The translations under genes were made by a program, and so were the position numbers. Of a DNA stretch of 50,605 nt, positions 31,866 through 40,047 are shown one piece after another. Source of the stretch: Modestobacter caceresii (lineage in GTDB: Bacteria; Actinomycetota; Actinomycetes; Mycobacteriales; Geodermatophilaceae); assembly GCF_000761485.1 (NCBI RefSeq), contig NZ_JPMX01000012.1, positions 1-50,605 of the forward strand, in the 5' to 3' direction. Numbering within the stretch: the stretch's first letter is position 1; each line of letters begins with the position of its first letter. The notes beneath the pieces were generated by a model that was given only the letters and a program-made list of their open reading frames with translations, did no database searches and was not told where the DNA came from.

Positions 31866-33392
31866 GTGGCCTCGCGTGCGGTCCGGGACCTCGAGCCCGC
31901 CCGCTCCCCCAGCAGCTCTGCCCGGCGGTTCCTCGTCCCGATCTGCCTGGTCGTGGTGCTCGTCCGCGCGACATACGTGCTGAGGCCGCTGCGGAACGAC
32001 GAGGGCGGCTACCTGCTGGCGGCGCGGCAGTGGCACGCGGGCGGTGAGTTCCTCTACGGCGACTACTTCGTCGATCGCCCGCCGCTGCTCATGCTGATCT
32101 TCAGGGTCGCGTCGCTCACCGAATGGGATCAGGCCATCCGTGTCCTCGCCATCCCGTTCGTCCTCCTGTTCGTCCTCGCCGGCTGGCGTGCGGGCACGCT
32201 GCTGGCAGGCCCGGTCGGCGGGCGGTGGGCCGCCGTGGTGGCCGCCGGGATCATGTGCTCTCCGGCGCTGGCGGCGGAGCAGGCGGACGGCGAGCTGTTC
32301 GGGGCTGCGCTCGTGATGGTGGGGTTCGCGCTGGCCCTGTCCGCATGGAGCGCCGACTCCACCACGGGCCGCTTCGGGTGCGCCGTCGCCGCCGGCGCGG
32401 CCGCCGCGGCCGCACCGCTGGTCAAGCAGAGTCTGCTGGAGGGCCTACTCCTCCTCGCCGGCCTGGTCGTCCTCGGGTGGTGGAGTCAGGGCGCCGCCCG
32501 TCGCCGCGCTCTTCTCGTCGGGGCCGGGGGCCTCCTCGGTGCACTGCTGCCCTGTGCGCTGGTCGTGCTGTGGCTGGCGGCGGCCCAGGTCCCGCCGGCC
32601 GACGCATGGCACGACCTCGTCGGTTCCCGTGGTGCCGCGTTCGACGTCCTCTGGTCGACGAGTCCGGACGACAACATCCGCAGGGCGGGGATGTTGCTGG
32701 TCCTGGGGTCGATCACGGGCCTCCTGCCGGTCGTGGTCATCTGGCTCCTCACCGCGCACCGCGGCCTGCGGCAGGGGTCGGCCGAGGGGAAGGTCATCAC
32801 CCTGCTCCTCGTGTTCGGGATCGTGGGCATCGCGTCGGGTGGCGCGTACTGGCCGCCCTACCTGCTGCAACTCGCGCCGGCGGCCGTCCTCGCCGCCGGC
32901 GCGCTCGCTCCGTCCGTCTCCCGCGCCGGCGCCTGGATGCGGGGCTGCTGCAGGCTGGTCGCGGCCGCCGCTCTCGTCGGCACCCTGGCCTCGAACGTGA
33001 TCTACGCCACCGTCCCGTCGGCCTGGTCCAGCCAGCGGACCGGCGAGTGGCTGGCCGACTCGAAGGCGGCGAGCGACACGGGCTTCGTGGCATACGGCCT
33101 CCCCTCCGTCCTGGAGACCGCGGACATGCCGTCGTCGTACCCGCACCTGTGGAGCGCGGCGATGCGCACGCTCGATCCCGGACAGACCCGGCTGCGGGCC
33201 ACCCTGGCGGGGCCCGATGCGCCGTCGTGGGTCGTCCAGATCAACGGCCTGAACGCGTGGGGCATCGACGAGGGGTCGCGGCTGCGGGACCTGCTGCACG
33301 AGCGCTATCAGGTCGTCGCCGAGATCTGCGGCTACCGGGTGTGGTTGCGTGCGGATCTGACCCGGGAGCTGGCGCCACCACCGCCCTGCTGA
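31866..33392 (+). CDS. GT-C type membrane glycosyltransferase (PMT/ArnT-like)
   Basis: A 508-residue polytopic protein. I chose GTG 31866; GTG 31818 is a longer alternative. Near TM1, RPLRNDEGGYLLAARQWHAG carries the acidic D-E pair expected of GT-C catalytic loops. It is followed by YGDYFVDRPPLLMLIFRVAS, typical of the PMT/ArnT group. About 10-11 membrane spans follow, then a hydrophilic C-terminus (about 400-508) outside the membrane. Such enzymes transfer sugars from polyprenyl-phosphate donors on the outer face of the membrane. The acceptor is unknown. It opens the envelope-glycan region. Confidence 0.8.
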   Translation: MASRAVRDLEPARSPSSSARRFLVPICLVVVLVRATYVLRPLRNDEGGYLLAARQWHAGGEFLYGDYFVDRPPLLMLIFRVASLTEWDQAIRVLAIPFVLLFVLAGWRAGTLLAGPVGGRWAAVVAAGIMCSPALAAEQADGELFGAALVMVGFALALSAWSADSTTGRFGCAVAAGAAAAAAPLVKQSLLEGLLLLAGLVVLGWWSQGAARRRALLVGAGGLLGALLPCALVVLWLAAAQVPPADAWHDLVGSRGAAFDVLWSTSPDDNIRRAGMLLVLGSITGLLPVVVIWLLTAHRGLRQGSAEGKVITLLLVFGIVGIASGGAYWPPYLLQLAPAAVLAAGALAPSVSRAGAWMRGCCRLVAAAALVGTLASNVIYATVPSAWSSQRTGEWLADSKAASDTGFVAYGLPSVLETADMPSSYPHLWSAAMRTLDPGQTRLRATLAGPDAPSWVVQINGLNAWGIDEGSRLRDLLHERYQVVAEICGYRVWLRADLTRELAPPPPC

Positions 33393-33428
33393 CGAGCCTG
33401 TGATCTCCGTCCGCGCCAGAGGCGGCGG

Positions 33429-34019
33429 TCAGCGGGGCACCTGCCGCCCAGGGGCCGCCGACGGCTGCGGGGAAGGAGGCCGGGCCCGGGTCAGCGCCGC
33501 TGCCTTCACTCCGTAGTCCAGGCCGGTGACCACCGTCCAGAGGACGGTCGTCACCACCACGGCCGTCAGGACCTCCGTCCACCCGGGTGCCGCCAGGGCG
33601 AGCACGATCAGCGTCGTCTGCGCTGCCGTCTTCGCCTTGCCGCCGCGGCTCGCCGGGATGACACCGTGGTGCAGGACCGCCAGTCGCAGGACCGTGACGG
33701 CCGCCTCGCGGGCGAGGATCAGCACGGTCGCCCACCAGGGGACGAGGCCGCGGGCGGACATGCACACCAGCGCCGTGGCGATCAAGGCCTTGTCGGCGAT
33801 CGGGTCGAGGAGGGCGCCGAAGTCGGTGCACTGGTCACGACGCCGCGCGAGCCAGCCGTCCGCGACGTCGGTGAGCGACGCAGCGATGAACAGGGCAAGT
33901 GCGATCCACCGGCCCCGGGGGGTGTCTCCCGACACGACCAGAACCGCGCCGAAGACCGGCACGGCGAGCAGGCGGAGTCCGGTGAGGGCGTTGGGCAGCG
34001 TCCACATCCCGCTGGTCAT
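33429..34019 (-). CDS. CDP-alcohol phosphatidyltransferase (PgsA-like)
   Basis: A 196-residue membrane enzyme. ATG 34019 overlaps the previous gene's stop (ATGA). The CDP-OH-P motif is complete: D51, D54-G55, A58-R59, G68, D72 and D76 in DVADGWLARRRDQ and FGALLDPIADK. It resembles glycerol-3-phosphate phosphatidyltransferases (NALTGLRLLAVPVF, HHGVIPASRGGKAKTAAQT), so phosphatidylglycerolphosphate synthesis is likely. Cardiolipin or phosphatidylinositol-phosphate synthase activity cannot be ruled out. The C-terminal 20 residues are basic and disordered. Confidence 0.93.
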   Translation of the reverse strand: MTSGMWTLPNALTGLRLLAVPVFGAVLVVSGDTPRGRWIALALFIAASLTDVADGWLARRRDQCTDFGALLDPIADKALIATALVCMSARGLVPWWATVLILAREAAVTVLRLAVLHHGVIPASRGGKAKTAAQTTLIVLALAAPGWTEVLTAVVVTTVLWTVVTGLDYGVKAAALTRARPPSPQPSAAPGRQVPR

Positions 34020-35530
34020 CGCTGGAACACCATGAGGTGGTACCGGCAGGAGGCACCCTGCCCGACCGCCACGTGTGCGAGGCGGTATTCCGCCATGTCC
34101 GGGTGGTCGTGGATCGCCTGCTCGGTCGGGTAGGAGCCGACGAACCGGCTGGCGTCCCGGCTCGCGAGCACGAGGACGTCCGGGGCGCGGCCGTGCACGA
34201 GGTCTGCCCGCTCGCGGAACGGGATCCGGCCGGTCTCCTGGATGAGCGGCTCGTTGAGGAAGAAGTCGTCGATGACGAACCGCCCCCCGGCGCGGGCCGG
34301 CACCAGGCCGGCGTCGGAGATGGCGAAGGACGTGTCCGGCGGCGTCGTCAGCAACCAGTCGATGGCCGACTCCCGGGCGCCGACCCTGCAGTCGGTGTAC
34401 CGGTCCTGCATGGCGTGCACGCTCCGGACGTCGCCGGGAGGCAGTGCCAGCACCAGGAGGGCGGCGACGACGACCAGTGCGGCGGCGCTCACCGTGCGGC
34501 GGCGCCGGGCGAGGGCCGTGACGCCGTACCCGACGACGACCGCCGCCAGCAGCGCGATCAGGGGCCAGACCGGCATGAAGAACCGGCTGTAGGCGTTCGC
34601 GCTGTCGAGGGTGCCAATGGACCCCAGCCCGTAGACGAGCGGCGGAACGGCGAGGAGGCGCGCCCTGCCGGTCAGGAGCAGCACACCGACCGCCGCCAGC
34701 ACCGTCGGCAGCAGGGCCTGGTCGAGGAACTTGTCCAGCACGGTGAAACCGTCGCCGGCGCCGGACTTGTAGAGCACCGAGTTGGGGAGCAGGTGCCCGT
34801 AGATCCCGAGCCGGACGGCCTCGAGCGCGATCTGCGAGCCGAGCGGGATGCCCCCGAGCAGCAGGGCACGTCGGAACGCGCGCCGGCGCGTCGCCGCCCG
34901 GAAGAGGCCCGGGACCTCGCCGAGCGCCACCACGGCAGCCGCAACGGCGAGACCCTCCGGGCGCAGCCAGGGCAGCACGGCGAACGCCGCGGCGGCGCGC
35001 AGGACCCTGCCGCCGTCCCGTCGGGCGACCTCGAGGGTGCCCGCGGTGAGGGCGAATGCCACCAGCAGTGTCTCCAGGCCGCCGACCGCCCACAGGGCGA
35101 AGGGCGCGCTGCAGGCGGTCAGCACCGACCCGATCCGGGCCGCGGTCTCCCCCACGACGGGGCGGCCCGCGGCGTAGACGAGCACCACGCAGGCGAGGCC
35201 GGCCGCCACGCCCAGGAGGCGCGCCGCCCCGGGTGCGGACCAGCCGGCCCACGAGGCCAGCGCCTCCACGGCGACGAGCAACGGGTTGCTGAAGCCCTCG
35301 ACGCGCGGGCCGCCCGGGTTCCACACGAATCCCTCGCCGGCCGCGAGGTTCTCCGCATATCGGACCGAGATCCAGGCGTCGTCGGTCAGGAAGCCCCGGA
35401 AGAGCCAGCACAGGGCCAGGTGGACGGCCGCGGAGAGTCCGACGACGGCCCAGCCGGGGCCCGGCGACCACCGGCCAGCGTGTGGGCGAGGTGGCGCGAT
35501 TTCCTCGACCGGTAGACTGACCGTCCTCAC
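34016..35530 (-). CDS. GT-C membrane glycosyltransferase (AftB/ZomB-like)
   Basis: A 504-residue protein with about 10 spans and a periplasmic C-terminal domain. GTG 35530 begins MRTVSLPVEE. The first loop reads FLTDDAWISVRYAENLAAGE, then GFVWNPGGPRVEGFSNPLLV, matching the DDAxIxxRYAxNLxxGxG...VEGxxN pattern of AftB-like arabinofuranosyltransferases (also annotated ZomB). D-D is the likely catalytic pair. AftB transfers terminal arabinofuranose from decaprenyl-phosphate in mycobacteria; that activity is only inferred here. It overlaps pgsA-like by 4 bp, so one transcript serves both. Confidence 0.82.
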   Translation of the reverse strand: MRTVSLPVEEIAPPRPHAGRWSPGPGWAVVGLSAAVHLALCWLFRGFLTDDAWISVRYAENLAAGEGFVWNPGGPRVEGFSNPLLVAVEALASWAGWSAPGAARLLGVAAGLACVVLVYAAGRPVVGETAARIGSVLTACSAPFALWAVGGLETLLVAFALTAGTLEVARRDGGRVLRAAAAFAVLPWLRPEGLAVAAAVVALGEVPGLFRAATRRRAFRRALLLGGIPLGSQIALEAVRLGIYGHLLPNSVLYKSGAGDGFTVLDKFLDQALLPTVLAAVGVLLLTGRARLLAVPPLVYGLGSIGTLDSANAYSRFFMPVWPLIALLAAVVVGYGVTALARRRRTVSAAALVVVAALLVLALPPGDVRSVHAMQDRYTDCRVGARESAIDWLLTTPPDTSFAISDAGLVPARAGGRFVIDDFFLNEPLIQETGRIPFRERADLVHGRAPDVLVLASRDASRFVGSYPTEQAIHDHPDMAEYRLAHVAVGQGASCRYHLMVFQR

Positions 35531-35610
35531 AGCGCTCCGTTTCGGGCGGCCTCGAAGGCGATTCGAACGTCGACGTGTGCTGGCCGACGATTCAGAGAAG
35601 ATAGCCGCGT

Positions 35611-36774
35611 ATGGACGAACCCGCCGCCCGTGGACCTCGCGACCGCCACGCCTACGGCATGGCCGTCGCCGTCGCCCTGCTCACGGGTGCCGTGGCCGTC
35701 GTCTGCGCCGTGGTCCTCGGTCTGCCGCTGCGCGACCCGGACGGGTTCCTCGGCCCGACCTACGTGCGGCTGCCGTTGATCGCGGTGCTGCTGCTCGCGC
35801 TCGACGTGCTGACGCGGGTCCTGGTGCGCGTCCGCTCACCGAGAGCGGTTCCGGCAGAGGTCCTCAGCGTCGTTCGCGAACGCTGGCCCTGGCGCCGGCT
35901 CCGTCCGGTCCTGGTCGGGCTCGCGGCCTTCTACGTCACCTACGTCGCCTACCGGAACCTCAAGCACTACCTGCCCCTCTTCCGAACCGGCCTGGTCGAC
36001 GACGAGCTGGCGGGGACCGACCGGGCACTCACGGGAGGGGTCGCACCCGCTGAGGTGCTGCACGACCTGCTCGGCACCGGGGTCGCCGCGCACGTCCTGT
36101 CGTGGTTCTACCTGGCGTTCCTGATGTTCGTGCCGGCCTCCCTGGGGCTCGCCCTCGTGCTGCGGGGTCGGGCCGGGCACGCCAGCTGGTACGTCACGGC
36201 GCTGTGCCTCAACTGGGCGCTCGGTACCGCCAGCTACTACGTCCTGCCGTCGAGAGGCCCGATCTACGCGGAACCGGAGCTGTTCTCAGACCTCCCCGAG
36301 ACCGGCGTGTCCCGACTCCAGGACAGCTTGCTGCTGTCCCGCCTGATCGTCCTCGGCGACCCACAGGGGACCGAGCGACTCAACAGCATCGCCGCCTTCG
36401 CATCGCTGCACGTGTCGATCATCTTCACTGCCGCCCTCATCGGGCAGTTCGCGCTCGGCTCGATCGCGGTGCGCGCGGCGCTCTGGGGTTTCTTCGGGCT
36501 GACCGTCGTCGCGACGATCTACTTCGGCTGGCACTACCTCCTCGACGACGTCGCCGGGCTGGCGATCGGCGCCATCTCGGTCCTGCTCGCCGCATGGGGC
36601 ACGGGTCAGTTCCGGGGCCGGCGGGAACCCGTGCCCGGGCCGGACGAATCCGGCGTGGCCGGGGCACGCGAGCGGCGACGCAGCCTCCGACGCCGCCCGC
36701 AGGCGGCTCCGTCCCCGCTGACGGCCGGGGGCGGTCCGGCTTCCCGCACCGACGCCGATCAGGTCGCGGGCTGA
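35611..36774 (+). CDS. PAP2/AUR1-like phosphatase or transferase
   Basis: A 387-residue membrane protein with about 6-7 spans. ATG 35611. The PAP2_3 type catalytic blocks are present: YYVLPSRGPIYA, IAAFASLHVSIIF (S-L-H), and GWHYLLDDVAGLAIG (H...D). This subgroup includes inositol phosphorylceramide synthase (AUR1) and related bacterial enzymes that move or hydrolyse phospho-head-groups. The tail after residue 335 is Pro/Arg-rich. It is divergent from the AftB-like/pgsA-like operon. Its last 16 bp overlap the gtrA remnant on the other strand. The substrate is unknown. Confidence 0.85.
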   Translation: MDEPAARGPRDRHAYGMAVAVALLTGAVAVVCAVVLGLPLRDPDGFLGPTYVRLPLIAVLLLALDVLTRVLVRVRSPRAVPAEVLSVVRERWPWRRLRPVLVGLAAFYVTYVAYRNLKHYLPLFRTGLVDDELAGTDRALTGGVAPAEVLHDLLGTGVAAHVLSWFYLAFLMFVPASLGLALVLRGRAGHASWYVTALCLNWALGTASYYVLPSRGPIYAEPELFSDLPETGVSRLQDSLLLSRLIVLGDPQGTERLNSIAAFASLHVSIIFTAALIGQFALGSIAVRAALWGFFGLTVVATIYFGWHYLLDDVAGLAIGAISVLLAAWGTGQFRGRREPVPGPDESGVAGARERRRSLRRRPQAAPSPLTAGGGPASRTDADQVAG

Positions 36775-37127
36775 GCCGGGAACACGTACCGCCGGTAGGT
36801 CAGGAAGCGGAAGAGGCTGCCGAGTGCGAGGCCCACCACGTTGGCCGCGACGTTGTCGGCGACCGGGCTCCTGAGGTCGAGGACGCAGCGCGAGACCGCC
36901 AGACAGACGAGCGAGATCACGAGGGCGACTGCGCTGAGCGCCATGTACAGCGAGTACTCCCGCCCGAGTCGGCCACGGGGCCGGTCCCCGTAGGTCCAGA
37001 ACCGGTTGCCGACATAGGCGACGGTGGTGCCCGCGACGAGAGAGATCGTCTTGGCGACCAGCGGCTGGTCGTCGAGCAGAGCGTTCCCGCGTTGGTGCGC
37101 CAAGGCGTTGCGGGGCCGGCTGCCCAC
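36759..37127 (-). pseudogene. 5'-truncated gtrA-family remnant
   Basis: The frame encodes three of the usual four GtrA membrane segments: AKTISLVAGTTVAYVGNRFW, SLYMALSAVALVISLVCLAV and ADNVAANVVGLALGSLFRFL. The C-terminal TYRRYVF motif is intact, but TM1 is absent in all three frames upstream. The region before LLDDQPLVAKT is Arg-rich (VGSRPRNALAHQRGN). GTG 37127 is the best in-frame start, and it has no ribosome-binding site. GtrA proteins flip or help translocate polyprenyl-linked sugars. A 5' deletion is the simplest reading. An intact GtrA gene lies at 42026. A working short protein is not excluded. Confidence 0.6.
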
Positions 37128-37193
37128 CCGAGGGGACTCGTGCCGAGTGCGCGTCGCCTGCTCGGAACGCCGACCGGCACGGGCCGGTTGAGA

Positions 37194-38285
37194 ATGCACC
37201 GCATGCGCGCTGCACCGCCGTTCGCACTGAAGGCGACACGGCCGCGGGCCGACCTCGTCGACCGGTTGAGCGCGCGACTGCAGAGGCTCGGGCTCGACGG
37301 CGTCCTCGACGACCTCGACCGCGCCGGCGAACAGTGCCTCGTCCCGGGCGAGGCCGCGGGTGACGGCTTCACCTGGGACGAACTGGACCGTAGTGACCCC
37401 GGGTGGTGGCCACAGGGTGTGGCGAGCACCCGGTCCGGCACGGTGCTGCTTGTGAGCTGGTACGCCAAGCGCGGCCGGCTGCTCCGCACACCGGGCTCCC
37501 GGATCTCGGTCGTCGACCGGGCGCACCCGGATGGTCCCCGTTACGGGCACGTCCTGCTGGTCGCGCCGCACCGGCGTCTCGGGGTCCTGACCATGGGCAC
37601 AGTTCCCGTGCACGCCGGGGGCATCGCCGTCCACGGTGACCTCCTCCTGGTCGCCGACACCCTCTTCGGGGTGCGGGTCTTCCGCCTCGGGGACCTCATG
37701 GCGGTCCCTCGTCGGCTCACCGGGACGGCGGGCGATGCGTCGCCCACCGGGATCGACGCGCTGCGGCGATCCGCCGTCGGCGGCTCCGGTTCCCGGGGGT
37801 ATGACCACGTGCTCCCCCAGCTCATGGCGTTTCGCGTCCCGCTGCGCGCGGGACCGCGTCGACTGCGCTACTCGTTCCTGTCCACCGGGGAACTGGAGGG
37901 GCGCCCGACGCTCGCCGTCGGGGAGTACCGAGCCAAGGACGATCGACAGCCCCGGCTCGCGCGCTACCCCCTCGACCCCCGGACGGGGCTTCCGGCCGTC
38001 GACGGCCACGGCCTGTGCGTTCCGCTCGAGGTCCACGAGGACCAACCGCGCCGCATGCAGGGGGTGGCCGTGCACGGGTCCACCTGGTTCGTCACAGCGA
38101 GCAATGGCAGGGGGTCCGCCGGGGACCTGTACGTCGGCGCCCCGGGCACCTGGCACCGCAACCGGGGGGTGTTGCCGAGCGGGCCGGAGGACCTGGCCTG
38201 GTCCCGCCCCGGGGAAGAGCTCTGGTGCGTCTCCGAGTGGCCGGGGCGCCGGTGGGTCTTCCCCGTCGCCACGGATCGCCACTAG
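37194..38285 (+). CDS. Conserved actinobacterial protein, propeller-like, unknown function
   Basis: A 363-residue soluble protein; ATG 37194 or ATG 37203. Key blocks are GDGFTWDELDRSDPGWWPQG, TVLLVSWYAKRG, VPVHAGGIAVHGDLLLVADT, GVRVFRLGDLMAVPRR and EDLAWSRPGEELWCVSEWPG. Repeated beta-strand patterns suggest a beta-propeller. Similar Streptomyces proteins are usually secreted. Here no signal peptide is visible, and the first 40 residues (ALKATRPRADLVDRLSARLQ) look helical. Function unknown. It follows the gtrA breakpoint directly. Confidence 0.8.
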   Translation: MHRMRAAPPFALKATRPRADLVDRLSARLQRLGLDGVLDDLDRAGEQCLVPGEAAGDGFTWDELDRSDPGWWPQGVASTRSGTVLLVSWYAKRGRLLRTPGSRISVVDRAHPDGPRYGHVLLVAPHRRLGVLTMGTVPVHAGGIAVHGDLLLVADTLFGVRVFRLGDLMAVPRRLTGTAGDASPTGIDALRRSAVGGSGSRGYDHVLPQLMAFRVPLRAGPRRLRYSFLSTGELEGRPTLAVGEYRAKDDRQPRLARYPLDPRTGLPAVDGHGLCVPLEVHEDQPRRMQGVAVHGSTWFVTASNGRGSAGDLYVGAPGTWHRNRGVLPSGPEDLAWSRPGEELWCVSEWPGRRWVFPVATDRH

Positions 38286-38434
38286 CAGCTGCGGCATGCC
38301 CGGCGTGCCGTCCGGCTCCAGCCCACGCGGACCTCGGTCGCCCCCGGGCGGTTCACGCAGGAGCTTCTGGGCACTCCCGGGCTGGCCTCGCGCTGCCGCA
38401 GGGGCCCTGTCGTTCTGGCTGGAGGGAGGCGACG

Positions 38435-39838
38435 ATGCAGCGGACGACGTGGGCCGCCAGTACCGGCACGTCGGTGCCGGCGGACGCCGACGTCGATCGC
38501 CGCACCCCGCTGGGGGGCCCCGACCCGGCCGGACGCCCGAGACGCGTGGCGTGGGGGCAGGCAGTCCGTGTCGTGCTGTGGCCGCTGGCCGTGGGCTCCC
38601 TGCTGCACCTGGCGGTGCGCTCGTCCACGGGGACCGCCTCGGACCTGGCGATCCTGTGGCGCAGCGGCGCCAGCCTGGCCGCCGGCGGACCGCTGTACGA
38701 CGCCCGCCTGGAGTTCATCTACCCCCCGTTGGCCGGCTGGCTCTTCGCGCCGCTGGGCCTGCTGCCGTTCCGTGGTGCGCTGGTCGTCGTCGTGCTGGTC
38801 GGCCTGGCCGCCGTGGCCGCCGCGACGGTGCTGCTGCTGCGCTTGGTCGGCATCCGTGCGACGTCCCCTGTCCTGCCCGGGGCGTTGCTGGTCCTCGCCA
38901 ACAGCCGGCCGCTGATCGGGTTGCTGGACCAGGGCAACGTCGACACCGTCCTCCTGCTCGCCGAGGCCGGCGTCATCGCACTGCTCGTGGCCCGCCGAGA
39001 CATCGCAGCCGGCGCCCTGCTCGGCGCCGTGTGCGCGGTCAAGCCCACCCTGGCCCCGGTCGTGATCGCCCTCGTCCTCCTGGGGCGGGGACGGGCACTG
39101 CTCGCAGCCGCCACCAGCGGAGTGGTGCTCACCGCTGTCGGGGTGCTGACCGTGCCGGACCGCGCCGTGTTCTTCAGCGACGTCCTGCCGCTGCTGGCCG
39201 GGGGCAACCGTCCCGAGCTGGCCCCGTTCAACCGCTCCCTGCACGGTGCCGCCGTACAGCTGGGGTTGCCGCCGGCGCTGGACCTGGGGCTGCGGGTGGC
39301 AGCGTTCGGCTTGGCCTGCTGGGTGGCGTGGCGCCGGCGGTCCCGCCCGCAGGCCCCGCTGGAGGTCGTGCCGCTGCTGATGCTCGGCACGCTGCTGGCG
39401 TCGTCCTTCTCGTGGGCCAACTACAGCATCTACCTGCTGCCGCTGCTGGTGACCGTGGTGCGGCGCGACAGCCTGGTGCGCACCTGGCCGGCGTGGGCAG
39501 GGGTCTACCTGTTCGCGACCAACGACGCCTGGCACGTGGAGGGCCTGACCGGCGTGCCCGACACGTTCCTGCGCCTGCTGCCCCTCGCGGGCTGGCTGCT
39601 GCTGCTTGGCGCCTGCGCCGTGGCCGCGCATCGTTCGGACACGGCCGCGCCGTCCCGCTGGCCCCGCCTCTCCCCGTCCGGAGCCCGGGGGGTCGCGGCG
39701 CACCCGCCCGACACCGTCGACCAGGTCGACAGCCAACCGTTGACTCGACCGCGGGACGACGGTGGTCCTGCCCGACGGCGACACGCGCGGCCAGCGAGGT
39801 GGGCCCCGTGGGGATCGAACCCACAACCCGCGGATTAA
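38435..39838 (+). CDS. GT87 family membrane glycosyltransferase (DUF2029)
   Basis: A 467-residue protein. ATG 38435 is preceded by GGAGGGAGG at 5 nt, which decides the start. A DUF2029/GT87 core is clear: LEFIYPPLAGWLFAPLGLLP near TM2, ANSRPLIGLLDQGNVDTVLL, and CAVKPTLAPVVIALVLL. About 10 spans are present. Actinobacterial GT87 proteins (such as AftC or mannosyltransferases) transfer sugars from polyprenyl-phosphate. The last 70 residues are hydrophilic, and the final 13 codons run antisense across tRNA-Lys, so the true C-terminus may be disturbed. The acceptor is unknown. Confidence 0.85.
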   Translation: MQRTTWAASTGTSVPADADVDRRTPLGGPDPAGRPRRVAWGQAVRVVLWPLAVGSLLHLAVRSSTGTASDLAILWRSGASLAAGGPLYDARLEFIYPPLAGWLFAPLGLLPFRGALVVVVLVGLAAVAAATVLLLRLVGIRATSPVLPGALLVLANSRPLIGLLDQGNVDTVLLLAEAGVIALLVARRDIAAGALLGAVCAVKPTLAPVVIALVLLGRGRALLAAATSGVVLTAVGVLTVPDRAVFFSDVLPLLAGGNRPELAPFNRSLHGAAVQLGLPPALDLGLRVAAFGLACWVAWRRRSRPQAPLEVVPLLMLGTLLASSFSWANYSIYLLPLLVTVVRRDSLVRTWPAWAGVYLFATNDAWHVEGLTGVPDTFLRLLPLAGWLLLLGACAVAAHRSDTAAPSRWPRLSPSGARGVAAHPPDTVDQVDSQPLTRPRDDGGPARRRHARPARWAPWGSNPQPAD

Positions 39839-39872
39839 AAGTCCGCTGCTCTGCCAGTTGAGCTAGAGGCCC
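39800..39872 (-). tRNA. tRNA-Lys (UUU anticodon)
   Basis: A complete cloverleaf. The acceptor stem GGGCCTC pairs with GGGGCCC, with an A discriminator. The anticodon loop is CTTTTAA (anticodon TTT) in a GCGGA/TCCGC stem, and the T-arm is GTGGGTTCGATCCCCAC. CCA is not encoded. It lies 37 nt downstream of the 32-residue miniprotein on the same strand. Confidence 0.96.
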
Positions 39873-39909
39873 GGCGGGGCGAGTCTCCCAGAACGCCTGC
39901 CCGGGCCGG

Positions 39910-40008
39910 TCAGAGCAGGGTGAACAGCAGGAAGAGGAGTCCGGTGAGCACGAGGCTGACCAGCAGGGAACCCAGGCAACCCAGCCGGTTGGTGAAGAAG
40001 AGGAACAT
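39910..40008 (-). CDS. 32-residue hydrophobic miniprotein
   Basis: ATG 40008 with GGAG 5 nt upstream opens a 33-codon frame ending TGA at 39910. It encodes MFLFFTNRLGCLGSLLVSLV followed by LTGLLFLLFTLL. It is one membrane span with a short N-terminal FFTNRLGC loop. The size is below usual gene-calling cut-offs. The F-x-N-R-x-GCLGS start recurs in actinobacterial small membrane proteins near tRNA genes (recalled, not searched). It is co-directional with, and probably transcribed with, tRNA-Lys. Function unknown. Confidence 0.7.
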   Translation of the reverse strand: MFLFFTNRLGCLGSLLVSLVLTGLLFLLFTLL

Positions 40009-40047
40009 CGTGCTCCGGTGCCCGCCGCACCGGCCGGCCAATCCCGG

